Below, piece after piece: positions 49,496 through 58,620 of a DNA stretch of 64,000 nucleotides (position 1 is the stretch's first letter; every line of letters starts with the position of its first letter). The notes under the pieces were generated by a model. It did no database searches, was not told where the DNA came from, and was given only the letters and a program-made list of their open reading frames with translations. Both the position numbers and the translations under genes were made by a program. The stretch comes from Pseudomonadota bacterium. GTDB lineage: Bacteria > Pseudomonadota > Alphaproteobacteria > Rhizobiales > Pleomorphomonadaceae. Location: NCBI GenBank assembly GCA_023436885.1, contig JAEZHI010000051.1, positions 17,338 through 81,337 on the forward strand, read 5' to 3'.

Positions 49496-52400
49496 TCAGA
49501 TGCCGGCCGGTCGACGCAGGTCGAGAGTCGTCGGGAATTCGCCCGAAGCTTCGTCAGCCGGCAGGTTCACCGTTCCCAATGAGTGCCCAAAGTCCTGGAA
49601 GCGGGCAAGCCGCCGGGCCTCCGCCTCATAGGCATTGATCGGGAAGGTCTCGTAGTTGCGACCACCGGGATGGGCCACGAAATAGGTAGCGCCTCCCAGC
49701 GAACGCTTCGACCAGCGATCGAGGATCTCGAAGGTCAGCGGCGCATTGACCGGCAGGACCGGGTGAATGCCGTTGGCGGGCTGCCAAGCCTTGAAACGAA
49801 CGCCGCCGACATAGCTGCCGCTGCGCTCGGTCGCAGCCACCGGCACGCGCCGGCCGTTGCAGGCAAGCACATGACGGGCGGGATCGAAGCCCGATACCCG
49901 CGCCTGCAGGCGCTCAACGGAACTGTCAACGAAGCGGACTGTGCCGCCAGCCGCCCCCTGTTCGCCCGTGACATGCCAGGGTTCGAGCGCACCTCTCAGC
50001 TCGAGCGACACGCCTTGGCGGGTCACGGTGCCGAAATACGGGAAGCGGAACTCGCGCTGCGCGTCATACCAGACCGACTCCATCGGATAGCCGGCCCGGT
50101 TGAGATCGGCGATCACCTCCAGGAAATCGCGCCAGACGAAATGCTCCAGCATGAAGCGATCGAACAGGGCCGTGCCATGGCGCGTGAAGCTGCCTTGCTG
50201 TGGCTCCTTCCAGAACCAGGCGATCAGGGCGCGCAACAAAAGCTGCTGGGCAAGCGACATGCGCGCATCGGGCGGCATCTCGAAGGAACGGAACTCGACG
50301 AGGCCGAGCCGACCGGTCGGCCCATCCGGCGAAAACAGCTTGTCGATGCAGATTTCCGAACGGTGGGTGTTGCCGGTGACGTCGGTCAGGAGGTTGCGGA
50401 ACAGCCGATCGACCAGCCACGGCAAGGGCGCCAGTCCTTCGCCGGGCGCTGGCACCTGGGCAAGGGCGATTTCCAGCTCGTAGAGACTGTCATGACGCGC
50501 CTCGTCAATGCGGGGCGCCTGGCTGGTCGGCCCGATGAACAACCCCGAGAAAAGGTAGCTCAAGGAGGGATGACGCTGCCAATAGAGAACCAGACTCTTG
50601 AGAAGATCGGGGCGGCGCAGGAAGGGGCTGTCGGCGGGTGTTCCGCCGCCGACCACCACATGGTTGCCACCGCCAGTCCCGGTGTGCCGGCCGTCGATCA
50701 TGAACTTGTCGGTGCCGAGGCGGGAAAGTCGCGCCTCCTCGTAGACCGTGGAGGCGATGGAAACACACTCCTTCCAGCCGGCAGCCGGATGGATGTTGAC
50801 CTCGATGACGCCGGGATCGGGCGCCACACGAATGACGTTGATGCGCGGATCGAGCGGCGGCGCATAGCCTTCGATGTGAACCGGCAGACCAAGATCCTCT
50901 GCCGTCGCTTCGACGGCAGCGAGAAGTTCGAGATAGTCGTCGGCGCCGGCCACCGGGGGCATGAACACGCAAAGACGGCCGTCCCGAGGCTCGACACTCA
51001 TCGCCGTGCGCACGGCGCTGCCACCGGTCATCCACTGGGCGACGCGCGGATCGTCGGGCGCTGGCTCGCGCGAACGTTCGTAAGCCGTCGCAAGTTCATC
51101 CGGATCCGGAAGCGGCGGCAGTTCGGCCATCAGGTCGCGATCGACATGGAACGGATAGGAGGCGGGCGGCACCCATGGCAGCGAGGCAAGCGGCAAGCGG
51201 AAACCGGCCGGGGAATCGCCGGGCATCAGATAGAGCTTGCCGCGGCGGAAATTCCAGACCTCCGACAGCCAGCCGCCACCGGCTGCTGCCTGCCACCGCT
51301 GCACCGGCAACACGTAGGCACTCGGCGTACCGAGCCCACGCTCGAAGACGCGTGCTATACGGGCGCGCGCCTCGGGGTCCTCAAGCTTGCTGTCGTCGGC
51401 CGAGACATTGTCGGGCAGACCGGCTTCCTTCAGGATCCAGTGGGCCGGATCCTCGTAGGCCGGCACGGCGCACTGGCTCGGTATGCCGAGCCGACGGGCA
51501 ATGCCCCGAGCCAGCGCGCAGGCTCGGTCGGCATCAGCGGGGGCCGGCTGGCGTTCGAGAGCGACCAGATCGAGATTGCGCCAGATCGGCTTGCCGTCCT
51601 TGCGCCAGTAGAGCGAAAAGGTCCAACGCGGCAGGCTTTCTCCGGGATACCATTTGCCCTGGCCGTAATGCAGGAAGCCACCCGGCGCGAAACGGGATGC
51701 AAGACGACGGATCAGGTCGTCGGCACGGCTGCGCTTGGTGGGGCCGACAGCGGCGGTGTTCCATTCTTCCGACTGGTAGTCGTCGATCGAGACGAAAGTC
51801 GGTTCGCCACCCATGGTGAGTCGGACATCGCCAGCCTGAAGATCGGCATCCACCGCCTCGCCCAGCTTGTCGAGCCGCGCCCAGGCCTCGTCCGAAAACG
51901 GCCACGTGACACGCGGCCGCTCGTCGATGCGGGCGATCTTCATGTTGAAGAAGAATTCGGTCTTGGTATCCGGCGGTGCGCTGTAGGAGCCGACAATCGG
52001 CGCCGCCGAACGATAATGCGGCGTGGCAGCCAAGGGAATGTGGCTCTCGCCGGTCAAAAGCCCCGAGGTCGGATCGAGCCCGATCCACCCGGCGCCCGGA
52101 ATATAGACCTCCGCCCAGGCATGGAGGTCTGTGAAATCGACCTCGGTGCCTGAAGGGCCATCGAGCGCCTTCACGTCAGGGCGGAGCTGGATCAGGTAGC
52201 CGGAGACGAAGCGGGCGGCGAGGCCGAGACGGCGGAGCAACTGCACCAGCAACCATCCGCTGTCGCGACATGAGCCGGAACATCTGGAGAGCGTTTCCTC
52301 AGGGGTCTGAACCCCCGGCTCCATGCGAATCTCATAGGCAATATGCTGATGCAGCGCCTGGTTGACCGCTACGACGAAATTGGTGGTCTGAGCACGATCG

Positions 52401-52807
52401 CGCGGGATCTTGTCGAGATAAGCCTCGAACAGCTCGCCCTCCCCTTCGCATTCCAGGAAAGGCGCCAGGTCCTTGGCCAGTTCCGGCGCGTAGGTAAACG
52501 GCCAGTGTTCGGCATATTCCTCGATGAAGAAGTCGAAGGGATTATAGACCGCCATTTCGGCGAGCAGGTCAACGCTGACCGAGAACTCGGCCGTCGGCTC
52601 GGGAAAGACGAAGCGCGCCAGCCAGTTGCCGTGCGGATCCTGCTGCCAGTTGACGAAATGATTCTCGGGCGTGACCTTCAGCGCATAGGCAGGCACCGCC
52701 GTCCGGCTATGCGGCGCGGGGCGCAGACGTACGACCTGAGGCGAGAGAACCACCGGCTTGTCATAGACATAGCGGGTGACGTGCGTCAGCTTGGTCAGGA
52801 CGGCCAT
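49496..52807 (-). CDS. Large transglutaminase-DUF2126 protein
   Basis: A 1103-residue protein, started at ATG 52807 (GGGAGAG site before it). Residues ~1-290 form a transglutaminase (KLTHVTRYVYDKPVVLSPQVVRLRP; Cys in GSCRDSGWLL; His in FTDLHAWAEVY; Asp in IGLDPTSG). The remaining ~800 residues are DUF2126, with conserved blocks GGEPTFVSIDD, DGRHTGTGGGNHVVVGG and LFSGLFIGPTSQAPRIDEAR. The DUF2126 part resembles glutamine-synthetase/GCS-like amidoligases according to published domain work. It lies 95 bases before the ATP-grasp gene on the same strand; the gap contains a GGAAGGGAC hairpin without a T run. Confidence 0.9.
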   Translation of the reverse strand: MAVLTKLTHVTRYVYDKPVVLSPQVVRLRPAPHSRTAVPAYALKVTPENHFVNWQQDPHGNWLARFVFPEPTAEFSVSVDLLAEMAVYNPFDFFIEEYAEHWPFTYAPELAKDLAPFLECEGEGELFEAYLDKIPRDRAQTTNFVVAVNQALHQHIAYEIRMEPGVQTPEETLSRCSGSCRDSGWLLVQLLRRLGLAARFVSGYLIQLRPDVKALDGPSGTEVDFTDLHAWAEVYIPGAGWIGLDPTSGLLTGESHIPLAATPHYRSAAPIVGSYSAPPDTKTEFFFNMKIARIDERPRVTWPFSDEAWARLDKLGEAVDADLQAGDVRLTMGGEPTFVSIDDYQSEEWNTAAVGPTKRSRADDLIRRLASRFAPGGFLHYGQGKWYPGESLPRWTFSLYWRKDGKPIWRNLDLVALERQPAPADADRACALARGIARRLGIPSQCAVPAYEDPAHWILKEAGLPDNVSADDSKLEDPEARARIARVFERGLGTPSAYVLPVQRWQAAAGGGWLSEVWNFRRGKLYLMPGDSPAGFRLPLASLPWVPPASYPFHVDRDLMAELPPLPDPDELATAYERSREPAPDDPRVAQWMTGGSAVRTAMSVEPRDGRLCVFMPPVAGADDYLELLAAVEATAEDLGLPVHIEGYAPPLDPRINVIRVAPDPGVIEVNIHPAAGWKECVSIASTVYEEARLSRLGTDKFMIDGRHTGTGGGNHVVVGGGTPADSPFLRRPDLLKSLVLYWQRHPSLSYLFSGLFIGPTSQAPRIDEARHDSLYELEIALAQVPAPGEGLAPLPWLVDRLFRNLLTDVTGNTHRSEICIDKLFSPDGPTGRLGLVEFRSFEMPPDARMSLAQQLLLRALIAWFWKEPQQGSFTRHGTALFDRFMLEHFVWRDFLEVIADLNRAGYPMESVWYDAQREFRFPYFGTVTRQGVSLELRGALEPWHVTGEQGAAGGTVRFVDSSVERLQARVSGFDPARHVLACNGRRVPVAATERSGSYVGGVRFKAWQPANGIHPVLPVNAPLTFEILDRWSKRSLGGATYFVAHPGGRNYETFPINAYEAEARRLARFQDFGHSLGTVNLPADEASGEFPTTLDLRRPAGI

Positions 52808-52913
52808 TATCTCTCCCTGCGGTCGCATCGAGCGCAACCGCATTAAAGGGCGAAACGCCTATCCGGGAAAGCCCTGAGCTTGGGCGATATCTGCTCGCTT
52901 TCTAGGCAAACCT

Positions 52914-53396
52914 TCAGGACTTGCGCGACAGCGGGTCGATGATGATGTCGTAAAGCCTGGAAGTCGACAGCGTGGCGATCTCTTCATAGAGCGCATTATC
53001 GGTGGGAAGCCCGGTGGCGGCAGCATCGACCGGAGGCGGCACTACCCAGCGCAGGCGGTCCCAGCCACGGCTCTGGCCTTCGATCTTCAGCACCTCGACG
53101 AACTTGCGGCCAATACCGCGGTTGCGGAAGGCGGGTAACACGTAGATGTCTTCAAGATGGCCGACACGATGGCCCGACATGGTGTCCGGAAGGTCGAAGA
53201 AGACCGCAAACCCCACCAGCTCTTCGTCGACGTAAGCGCCAAGCACTTCCGTTGCCGGATCCACGGCGAGAAGCTCCGCATAGTACTCGTCCGGCCGGCG
53301 TGGTGCGCCGCGCTTCATCGCCTGAGCGTAGGCGGCAATGATCGGAGCCAGCTTGTGGGCGTCCGCCTGGGTGACAGCGGCAATCGTCAGCGACAT
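52914..53396 (-). CDS. GNAT-family N-acetyltransferase
   Basis: A 160-residue acetyltransferase of unknown substrate. I start it at ATG 53396. The acetyl-CoA pyrophosphate loop is VLPAFRNRGIGRKFVEVLK (RxxGIG) at about 88-106, preceded by HLEDIYVLP, the usual strand 4. The frame upstream of 53396 is open, but GC-driven and unlike the family. It lies upstream of the transglutaminase-DUF2126 gene on the same strand, with a 106-base gap, and is divergent from the DUF2332 gene. Confidence 0.82.
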   Translation of the reverse strand: MSLTIAAVTQADAHKLAPIIAAYAQAMKRGAPRRPDEYYAELLAVDPATEVLGAYVDEELVGFAVFFDLPDTMSGHRVGHLEDIYVLPAFRNRGIGRKFVEVLKIEGQSRGWDRLRWVVPPPVDAAATGLPTDNALYEEIATLSTSRLYDIIIDPLSRKS

Positions 53397-53611
53397 GGTC
53401 AAAAGTCCCCCGCAAAAGCGACACTTACGCGTGACATGTTCATTACTTGCCCCATGCGGCCGGCTTGGGCAAGGCTGAGACGAAGGAGATGTGCTTTTTT
53501 TAATTCGGAAGCCGATACAAATCCGTAAGCCGGTTCCGTTGCACGCAGGACTGGTCATCGACGCCTGCCACGGCTATCGTCGCGCCATACGGGAAATACC
53601 GGGGGCAAGCC

Positions 53612-54646
53612 GTGACGAGCGATATTTTCGACCATTTCCGCCGGCAGGCGGAAGCCTGTCGCAACATGGGGTCCCCGTTCACGGCCCGGCTTGCCGACCT
53701 CGCCCCGCGCTTTGTTGATCAGACCACGCTTACTGGCCGGCGCGTCATTGCCTGGAATGGACACGCCGGCGAAGATGCCGTGCCGCTGCGTCTGTTTGGC
53801 GGCCTGCACAGACTGGTATTGACGGGCCGTGACGCCGCGCTTGCCGCGGTGTACCCGCCGGCCAATCCGTCGGATGAGGCGCTAGCCGCCGCCGCAAGCG
53901 CTGCGATCGCCCGGCATGACCATGAGCTCCACGACATCCTGATGAGCCCGCCGCAGACCAACGAAGTGGGCCGATCAGCCATGCTTCTGCCCGGCTTCCT
54001 ATGGCTTGCGCGCCGCTTCGGGCCCAAGCTCGACATTCTGGAAATTGGCGCAAGCGCCGGTCTCAATCTTCACTGGGACGATTACGCTTATCGCTACGGC
54101 GAGGCCCGCTGGGGAAAGACGAAAGCCCCCCTTGAGCTCGCTCCGGACTGCGAGGCGCCGCCACCGCTCGACGGCGAGGTGGAGGTGGTACGGCGTAGGG
54201 CCTGCGATCTCGCACCGCTTGATCCAGCTGATGCCGAGCACCGGACGCGTCTGCTCTCCTATGTCTGGGCCGACCAGGCCGAGCGCAAAGCTCGCCTCCT
54301 CGCCGCGCTCGATCATGCTGCAGCCCAGACCGAGCGGGTGGAAGCGGTCGACGCTGCGGAGTTCCTGGTACGCGAGTTGACTGATCCTCCCATCGACGGC
54401 GCATTGCGCGTCGTGGTGCATTCGATCTTCTGGCAGTACCTCAGCGACCCGGCGCGTCTCGGCATCCAGACCGCCATGCTGAGGGCAGCTGAGGATGCCC
54501 CACTCGCTTGGTTGCGGCTGGAGGCGGACGGACGATCCCCGGGTGCCGGGCTCATCGTCACCCTTTTCCCGTCGGGCGAGCAGCACGTGCTGGCACGTGG
54601 CGATTTCCATGGCCGCTGGCTGCGCTGGCTTGGGGAAAGCGCATAA
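53612..54646 (+). CDS. DUF2332 family protein
   Basis: A 344-residue protein of the uncharacterised DUF2332/COG4427 family. The GTG start is at 53612. The opening FRRQAEACRNMGSPFTARLADL and the block SPPQTNEVGRSAMLLPGFLWLARRFG are typical of the family. KLDILEIGASAGLNLHWDDYAYRYG resembles the SAM-binding motif I of methyltransferases, and a downstream FWQYL-type segment is family-specific. Methyltransferase activity is a guess from that motif alone. It is monocistronic, divergent from the GNAT gene and convergent with leuC. Confidence 0.82.
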   Translation: MTSDIFDHFRRQAEACRNMGSPFTARLADLAPRFVDQTTLTGRRVIAWNGHAGEDAVPLRLFGGLHRLVLTGRDAALAAVYPPANPSDEALAAAASAAIARHDHELHDILMSPPQTNEVGRSAMLLPGFLWLARRFGPKLDILEIGASAGLNLHWDDYAYRYGEARWGKTKAPLELAPDCEAPPPLDGEVEVVRRRACDLAPLDPADAEHRTRLLSYVWADQAERKARLLAALDHAAAQTERVEAVDAAEFLVRELTDPPIDGALRVVVHSIFWQYLSDPARLGIQTAMLRAAEDAPLAWLRLEADGRSPGAGLIVTLFPSGEQHVLARGDFHGRWLRWLGESA

Positions 54647-54674
54647 GAAAGGCCGGAGCGAAGTGCCCCGGCCT
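54643..54674 (-). terminator. Rho-independent terminator after leuC
   Basis: On the minus strand a 10-bp stem (AGGCCGGGGC with GCTCCGGCCT, one G-T pair) around the loop ACTTC is followed by TTTCTTAT. It lies 26 bases after the leuC stop and overlaps the last codons of the convergent DUF2332 gene with its T tail. Confidence 0.85.
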
Positions 54675-54700
54675 CTGATTACCTAGACCAAAATTTCCGG

Positions 54701-56113
54701 TCACTTGAAGTCGCGGATATCCACGAAGTGGCCGGCGATCGCGGCGGCAGCGGCCATGGCCGGCGACACCAGATGCGTGCGCCCCATGTAGCCCTGACGC
54801 CCCTCGAAGTTACGGTTCGAGGTGGACGCGCAACGCTCGCCCGGCGCCAGCTTGTCGGGGTTCATGGCAAGGCACATCGAGCAACCAGGCTCGCGCCACT
54901 CGAAACCAGCCTCAATGAAGATCTTGTCGAGGCCTTCGGCTTCCGCCTGTTCCTTGACGAGGCCGGACCCCGGCACGATCATCGCGAGCTTGATTGACGA
55001 CGCCACCTTGCGTCCCTTGGCAACGGCAGCCGCGGCCCGCAGGTCCTCGATGCGGCCGTTGGTGCACGAGCCGACGAACACCTTGTCGAGCACGATGTCA
55101 GTCATCTTCTGGCCGGGCTTCAGACCCATGTAGTCCAGTGCCCGCCACTTGGAAGTGCGTTTCGTCTCGTCGGCAATGGTGTCGGGATCCGGCACCACGC
55201 CAGTGATCGACACGACGTCCTCGGGACTGGTGCCCCAGGTGACGATCGGCGGCAGACTGGCCGCGTCGAGCGTCACCACCTTGTCGAAGTGAGCGCCTTC
55301 GTCGGTGAACAGCGTCTGCCAGTAGGCCTTGGCGCGCTCCAGCGCCTCACCCGTCGGCGCCTTCGGCCGACCGGCGATATAGGCAAAGGTCTTCTCGTCC
55401 GGCGCGATCAGGCCGGCGCGGGCGCCACCCTCGATCGACATATTGCAGACGGTCATGCGACCTTCCATCGAAAGGTCGCGGATCGCCTCGCCGGCATACT
55501 CGATGACATGGCCGGTACCGCCGGCCGTGCCGATCTCACCGATGATCGCCAGCACGATGTCCTTGGCGGTCACGCCGGCCGGCGCCTTGCCGTCGACGCG
55601 CACCAGCATGTTCTTCGCCTTCTTCTGGATCAGCGTCTGCGTGGCGAGCACATGCTCGACCTCAGAGGTGCCGATGCCATGGGCGAGCGCGCCGAAAGCG
55701 CCATGCGTCGATGTATGGCTGTCGCCGCAGACGATAGTCATGCCCGGCAGTGTAAAGCCTTGCTCAGGGCCAACCACGTGAACGACGCCCTGACGGCGAT
55801 CCAGTTCATTGTAGTACTCGACGCCGAACTCGGCTGCGTTGATGGCGAGCTGGCCAACCTGCTCGCGGCTCTCGGGATCTTCAATGCCCTTGCTGCGATC
55901 GGTAGTCGGCACGTTGTGGTCGACGACGGCGAGCGTCTTTCCCGGCTGGTGCACCTTGCGGCCGGCGGTCCTGAGGCCCTCGAAGGCCTGCGGGCTGGTC
56001 ACCTCATGGACGAGATGGCGGTCGATGTAGAGCAGCGAAGTGCCGTCGGCCTGCGTCTCGACCACGTGGTCGTCGAAGATCTTGTCGTAGAGGGTACGGG
56101 GCTTGGCAGTCAT
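54701..56113 (-). CDS. leuC: 3-isopropylmalate dehydratase large subunit
   Basis: Isomerises 2- to 3-isopropylmalate in leucine synthesis, with LeuD as small subunit. ATG 56113 gives the family N-terminus TAKPRTLYDKIFDDHVV and 470 residues. The [4Fe-4S] ligands are the Cys in VFVGSCTNGRIEDLR and the pair in PGCSMCLAMN. IVCGDSHTSTHGAFGALAHGIGTSEVEHVLATQ is the substrate-binding signature. leuD is not adjacent. The gene is separated from leuB by 524 bases that hold a strong hairpin, and it ends at a good terminator. Confidence 0.97.
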   Translation of the reverse strand: MTAKPRTLYDKIFDDHVVETQADGTSLLYIDRHLVHEVTSPQAFEGLRTAGRKVHQPGKTLAVVDHNVPTTDRSKGIEDPESREQVGQLAINAAEFGVEYYNELDRRQGVVHVVGPEQGFTLPGMTIVCGDSHTSTHGAFGALAHGIGTSEVEHVLATQTLIQKKAKNMLVRVDGKAPAGVTAKDIVLAIIGEIGTAGGTGHVIEYAGEAIRDLSMEGRMTVCNMSIEGGARAGLIAPDEKTFAYIAGRPKAPTGEALERAKAYWQTLFTDEGAHFDKVVTLDAASLPPIVTWGTSPEDVVSITGVVPDPDTIADETKRTSKWRALDYMGLKPGQKMTDIVLDKVFVGSCTNGRIEDLRAAAAVAKGRKVASSIKLAMIVPGSGLVKEQAEAEGLDKIFIEAGFEWREPGCSMCLAMNPDKLAPGERCASTSNRNFEGRQGYMGRTHLVSPAMAAAAAIAGHFVDIRDFK

Positions 56114-56637
56114 GATGATCGGACTTTCGATTCCGTTGGGGCGGGCGAACCACGCCCCTGGCATACATGGAAATTCAGGGTTGGCCGATCGCATCGGCCG
56201 TGATCTCAGGGCCGGAGTCGGCTATCGCCCGTCTGCCGCGCCAGAAACCGCCAGGGCAAACGCGCGTGATCGTGGGCCGGGAAATAATCGGCCGACGTTG
56301 GCAGGCGCGTGATCTGCGGCTTCGCGTACATGAGGGCTCTATACTGAAAAACCATGCCGCCGACAATCGTCCATCTTTCCGACGAAGCGGCAAACGCCAC
56401 AACAGGACTTCCATATAGAAGCGCCCAGCCTCGGGGGAAGGCTGGGCGCGGCGCTAGGGATCAGCGCGGGGTCGGGAGGGGAACCCGACCGACGGTCACC
56501 GCCGCTGGCGAGACGGGGGGCAGTGCCTGATGGGCGATGCCGTCATGACCATGATTTGGTGCGGCAAAGCCCCAAAACAAGAGCGCTGGAGTTAACAACC
56601 CCGTGACCAACGGCGTGATCGCCAAAGGTCGAATGGT
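56114..56637 (-). other. leuB-leuC intergenic region with a Leu-rich small frame and strong hairpin
   Basis: This 524-base gap is long for two leucine genes on one strand. A perfect 10-bp stem, GCGCCCAGCC/GGCTGGGCGC, lies at 56421-56449 with TTCTATAT after it on the minus strand, so it may end leuB transcription or act as an attenuator. Just before it, a 54-codon frame at 56461-56625 (TTG start, no ribosome site) has a hydrophobic Leu-rich start, LVTGLLTPALLFWGF. It could be a leader or chance. I see no other gene here. Confidence 0.4.
56421..56449 (-). terminator. Strong hairpin with short T-rich tail after leuB
   Basis: GCGCCCAGCC and GGCTGGGCGC form a perfect 10-bp stem with a 9-base loop. 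On the minus strand it is followed by TTCTATAT. It lies 188 bases past leuB and 308 bases before leuC. The tail is weaker than in the other terminators of this window. Confidence 0.55.
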
Positions 56638-57750
56638 TCAGCCAACCAGAGCCTTGAATTCAGCCAGAATGGCGGCGCCCATGGCCCGCGTATCGACGGT
56701 CGCCTCGCCCTTCTGGGCGATGTCCTTGGTGCGGAGCCCCTTGCCCAGCACCGCAGCGATCGCCTCGTCGAGCTTAGAGGCAAGATCGATCAGGCCGAAG
56801 GAATAACGCAGCGCCATTCCGAAGGAGGCGATCATGGCGATCGGGTTGGCAGCGCCCGTACCGGCGATGTCCGGCGCCGAACCATGGACCGGTTCATAGA
56901 GCGCCTTGCGCTTGCCGGTGGTCGCGTCGGGTGCACCAAGCGAAGCCGACGGCAACATGCCGAGCGAACCGGTCAGCATCGCACCGATATCCGACAGCAC
57001 GTCGCCAAACAGGTTGTCGGTCAGGATGACGTCGAACTGCTTGGGATAGCGAACGAGCTGCATGGCGCAGTTGTCGGCAAGGATGTGGTCGAGCTTGACG
57101 TCGGCATATTCTTCCTTGCCGACCTTGGTCACCACCTGGTTCCACAGCACGCCCGACTTCATGACGTTGCGCTTCTCGGCCGAAGAGACGCGACCATTGC
57201 GCGCCTTGGCGAGGTCGAATGCGACGCGGGCGATCCGCTCGATCTCGTGGGTGGTATAGACCTGCGTGTCGACGGCGCGCTTCTCGCCGTTTTCCAGCGT
57301 GACGATTTCCTTCGGCTCGCCGAAGTAGACGCCGCCGGTCAGCTCGCGAACGATCAGGATGTCGAGGCCTTCAACCACCTCGCGCTTCAGCGACGAGGCG
57401 TCGGCAAGCGCGGGATAGCAGATGGCGGGACGCAGGTTGGCGAACAGGCCGAGGTCCTTGCGAAGACGCAGGAGGCCAGCTTCCGGGCGGCAGTTATAGG
57501 GGACGCTGTCCCACTTTGGCCCGCCAACCGCACCGAACAGAACTGCGTCGGCGGCAAGCGCCTTGGCCATGTCGGCTTCCGAGATGGCGGCGCCATGGGC
57601 GTCATAGGCCGAGCCTCCGACGAGACCGCGGTCCAGCGAGAAGTCGGTCAGCCCCTTCTGGTTCAGGAAGGCAATGATCGTCTCGACCTCGGCCATGATT
57701 TCCGGGCCGATGCCGTCACCGGGCAGGAGGAACAGCGAATTCTTTGCCAT
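56638..57750 (-). CDS. leuB: 3-isopropylmalate dehydrogenase
   Basis: Oxidatively decarboxylates 3-isopropylmalate to 2-oxoisocaproate with NAD+. A 370-residue protein. LLPGDGIGPEI at the N-terminus and LRLRKDLGLFANLRPA (substrate Arg residues) are seen, then LTGGVYFGEP, and the metal-binding NLFGDVLSDIGAML. EPVHGSAPDIAGTGAANP gives the NAD specificity loop. ATG 57750 is preferred because AAGGA lies 7 bases upstream; a second ATG is one codon earlier. It is the first leucine gene here, on the same strand as leuC. Confidence 0.97.
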   Translation of the reverse strand: MAKNSLFLLPGDGIGPEIMAEVETIIAFLNQKGLTDFSLDRGLVGGSAYDAHGAAISEADMAKALAADAVLFGAVGGPKWDSVPYNCRPEAGLLRLRKDLGLFANLRPAICYPALADASSLKREVVEGLDILIVRELTGGVYFGEPKEIVTLENGEKRAVDTQVYTTHEIERIARVAFDLAKARNGRVSSAEKRNVMKSGVLWNQVVTKVGKEEYADVKLDHILADNCAMQLVRYPKQFDVILTDNLFGDVLSDIGAMLTGSLGMLPSASLGAPDATTGKRKALYEPVHGSAPDIAGTGAANPIAMIASFGMALRYSFGLIDLASKLDEAIAAVLGKGLRTKDIAQKGEATVDTRAMGAAILAEFKALVG

Positions 57751-57837
57751 CATCGCATCCTTAGAAACTAAAAAGAGGGCGCACGGCCTCCCCCGGCCGG
57801 CTTCGGCCGTTAGCCCTAATCGCGTTGTCGCCAAGGT

Positions 57838-58524
57838 TCAAGGGGCAACCGTACCGGACAGGACGGCAAACTCGCCGCTATCGCGGTCAAGCACGTGCAG
57901 CTCCCCTTCGGAGACGTCGAACCAGGCGCCGTGCAGGGCCAGCAAACCGGACTCAACCCGGCTTTTGACAAAGGGATAGGCCAGGAGGTTCTTCAACGAC
58001 GACTTGACCGCCTCATGCTCAAGGACCGTGTAGCGCAGCCCCGGAGCGATACCGTGGTCGCAGCGCACGCGCTCGGCCGTTTCATCCAGGACCGACACCC
58101 ACTTGCCAATGAAGTCCGTCGGGGTCAGCGGATCGCGGCTGTCGAGGGCGGCAACGATACCGCCGCAACGACCATGGCCCATCACCACGATATGACGGAC
58201 GGACAGCGCCATGACCGCAAATTCGAGAGCCGCCGAGGTACCGTGGGTCTCACCGTCCGGCGTATAGGGCGGTACGATATTGGCGACGTTGCGTACGACA
58301 AAGATCTCACCCGGACCGGCATCGAAGATCACTTCAGGCGAAACGCGACTGTCCGAACAGCCGATGATCATGATCTGCGGTTTCTGCCCTTCCGAGGCCA
58401 GTCGCTTGTAGCGCTCGTTCTCGCTCGGGTAGCGATCTTCGCGGAACGCCTCGTAGCCGGTCGTCAGGCGCCCCGGAAAGGAAGCGGGCAACTTCGGGCG
58501 AAAGGGAGTTTTCGGTTCGGTCAT
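57838..58524 (-). CDS. Beta-class carbonic anhydrase
   Basis: Interconverts CO2 and bicarbonate in the cytoplasm. ATG 58524 gives 228 residues. The zinc ligands are Cys in MIIGCSDSRVSP (with the Asp-Arg dyad) and His and Cys in VVMGHGRCGGI, the complete beta-CA set. VVRNVANIVPP and GTSAALEFAV are also diagnostic. It is monocistronic, between pdxY and leuB on the same strand. A link to CO2 released by the water-gas-shift type metabolism proposed for the coo genes is possible but not shown. Confidence 0.94.
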   Translation of the reverse strand: MTEPKTPFRPKLPASFPGRLTTGYEAFREDRYPSENERYKRLASEGQKPQIMIIGCSDSRVSPEVIFDAGPGEIFVVRNVANIVPPYTPDGETHGTSAALEFAVMALSVRHIVVMGHGRCGGIVAALDSRDPLTPTDFIGKWVSVLDETAERVRCDHGIAPGLRYTVLEHEAVKSSLKNLLAYPFVKSRVESGLLALHGAWFDVSEGELHVLDRDSGEFAVLSGTVAP

Positions 58525-58620
58525 CGTTTGAGATCCGACTGGAGGAAACAGCACAACGGACGGAAGAACGCCCGGCAGGTTATAAGGACATCTACTTATA
58601 GGCGTCAATCATAGTCGTCT

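Noticed and set aside
49583..52153. 856-codon plus-strand frame opposite the DUF2126 gene
   Set aside because: Shadow frame; the minus-strand protein has full transglutaminase and DUF2126 motifs.
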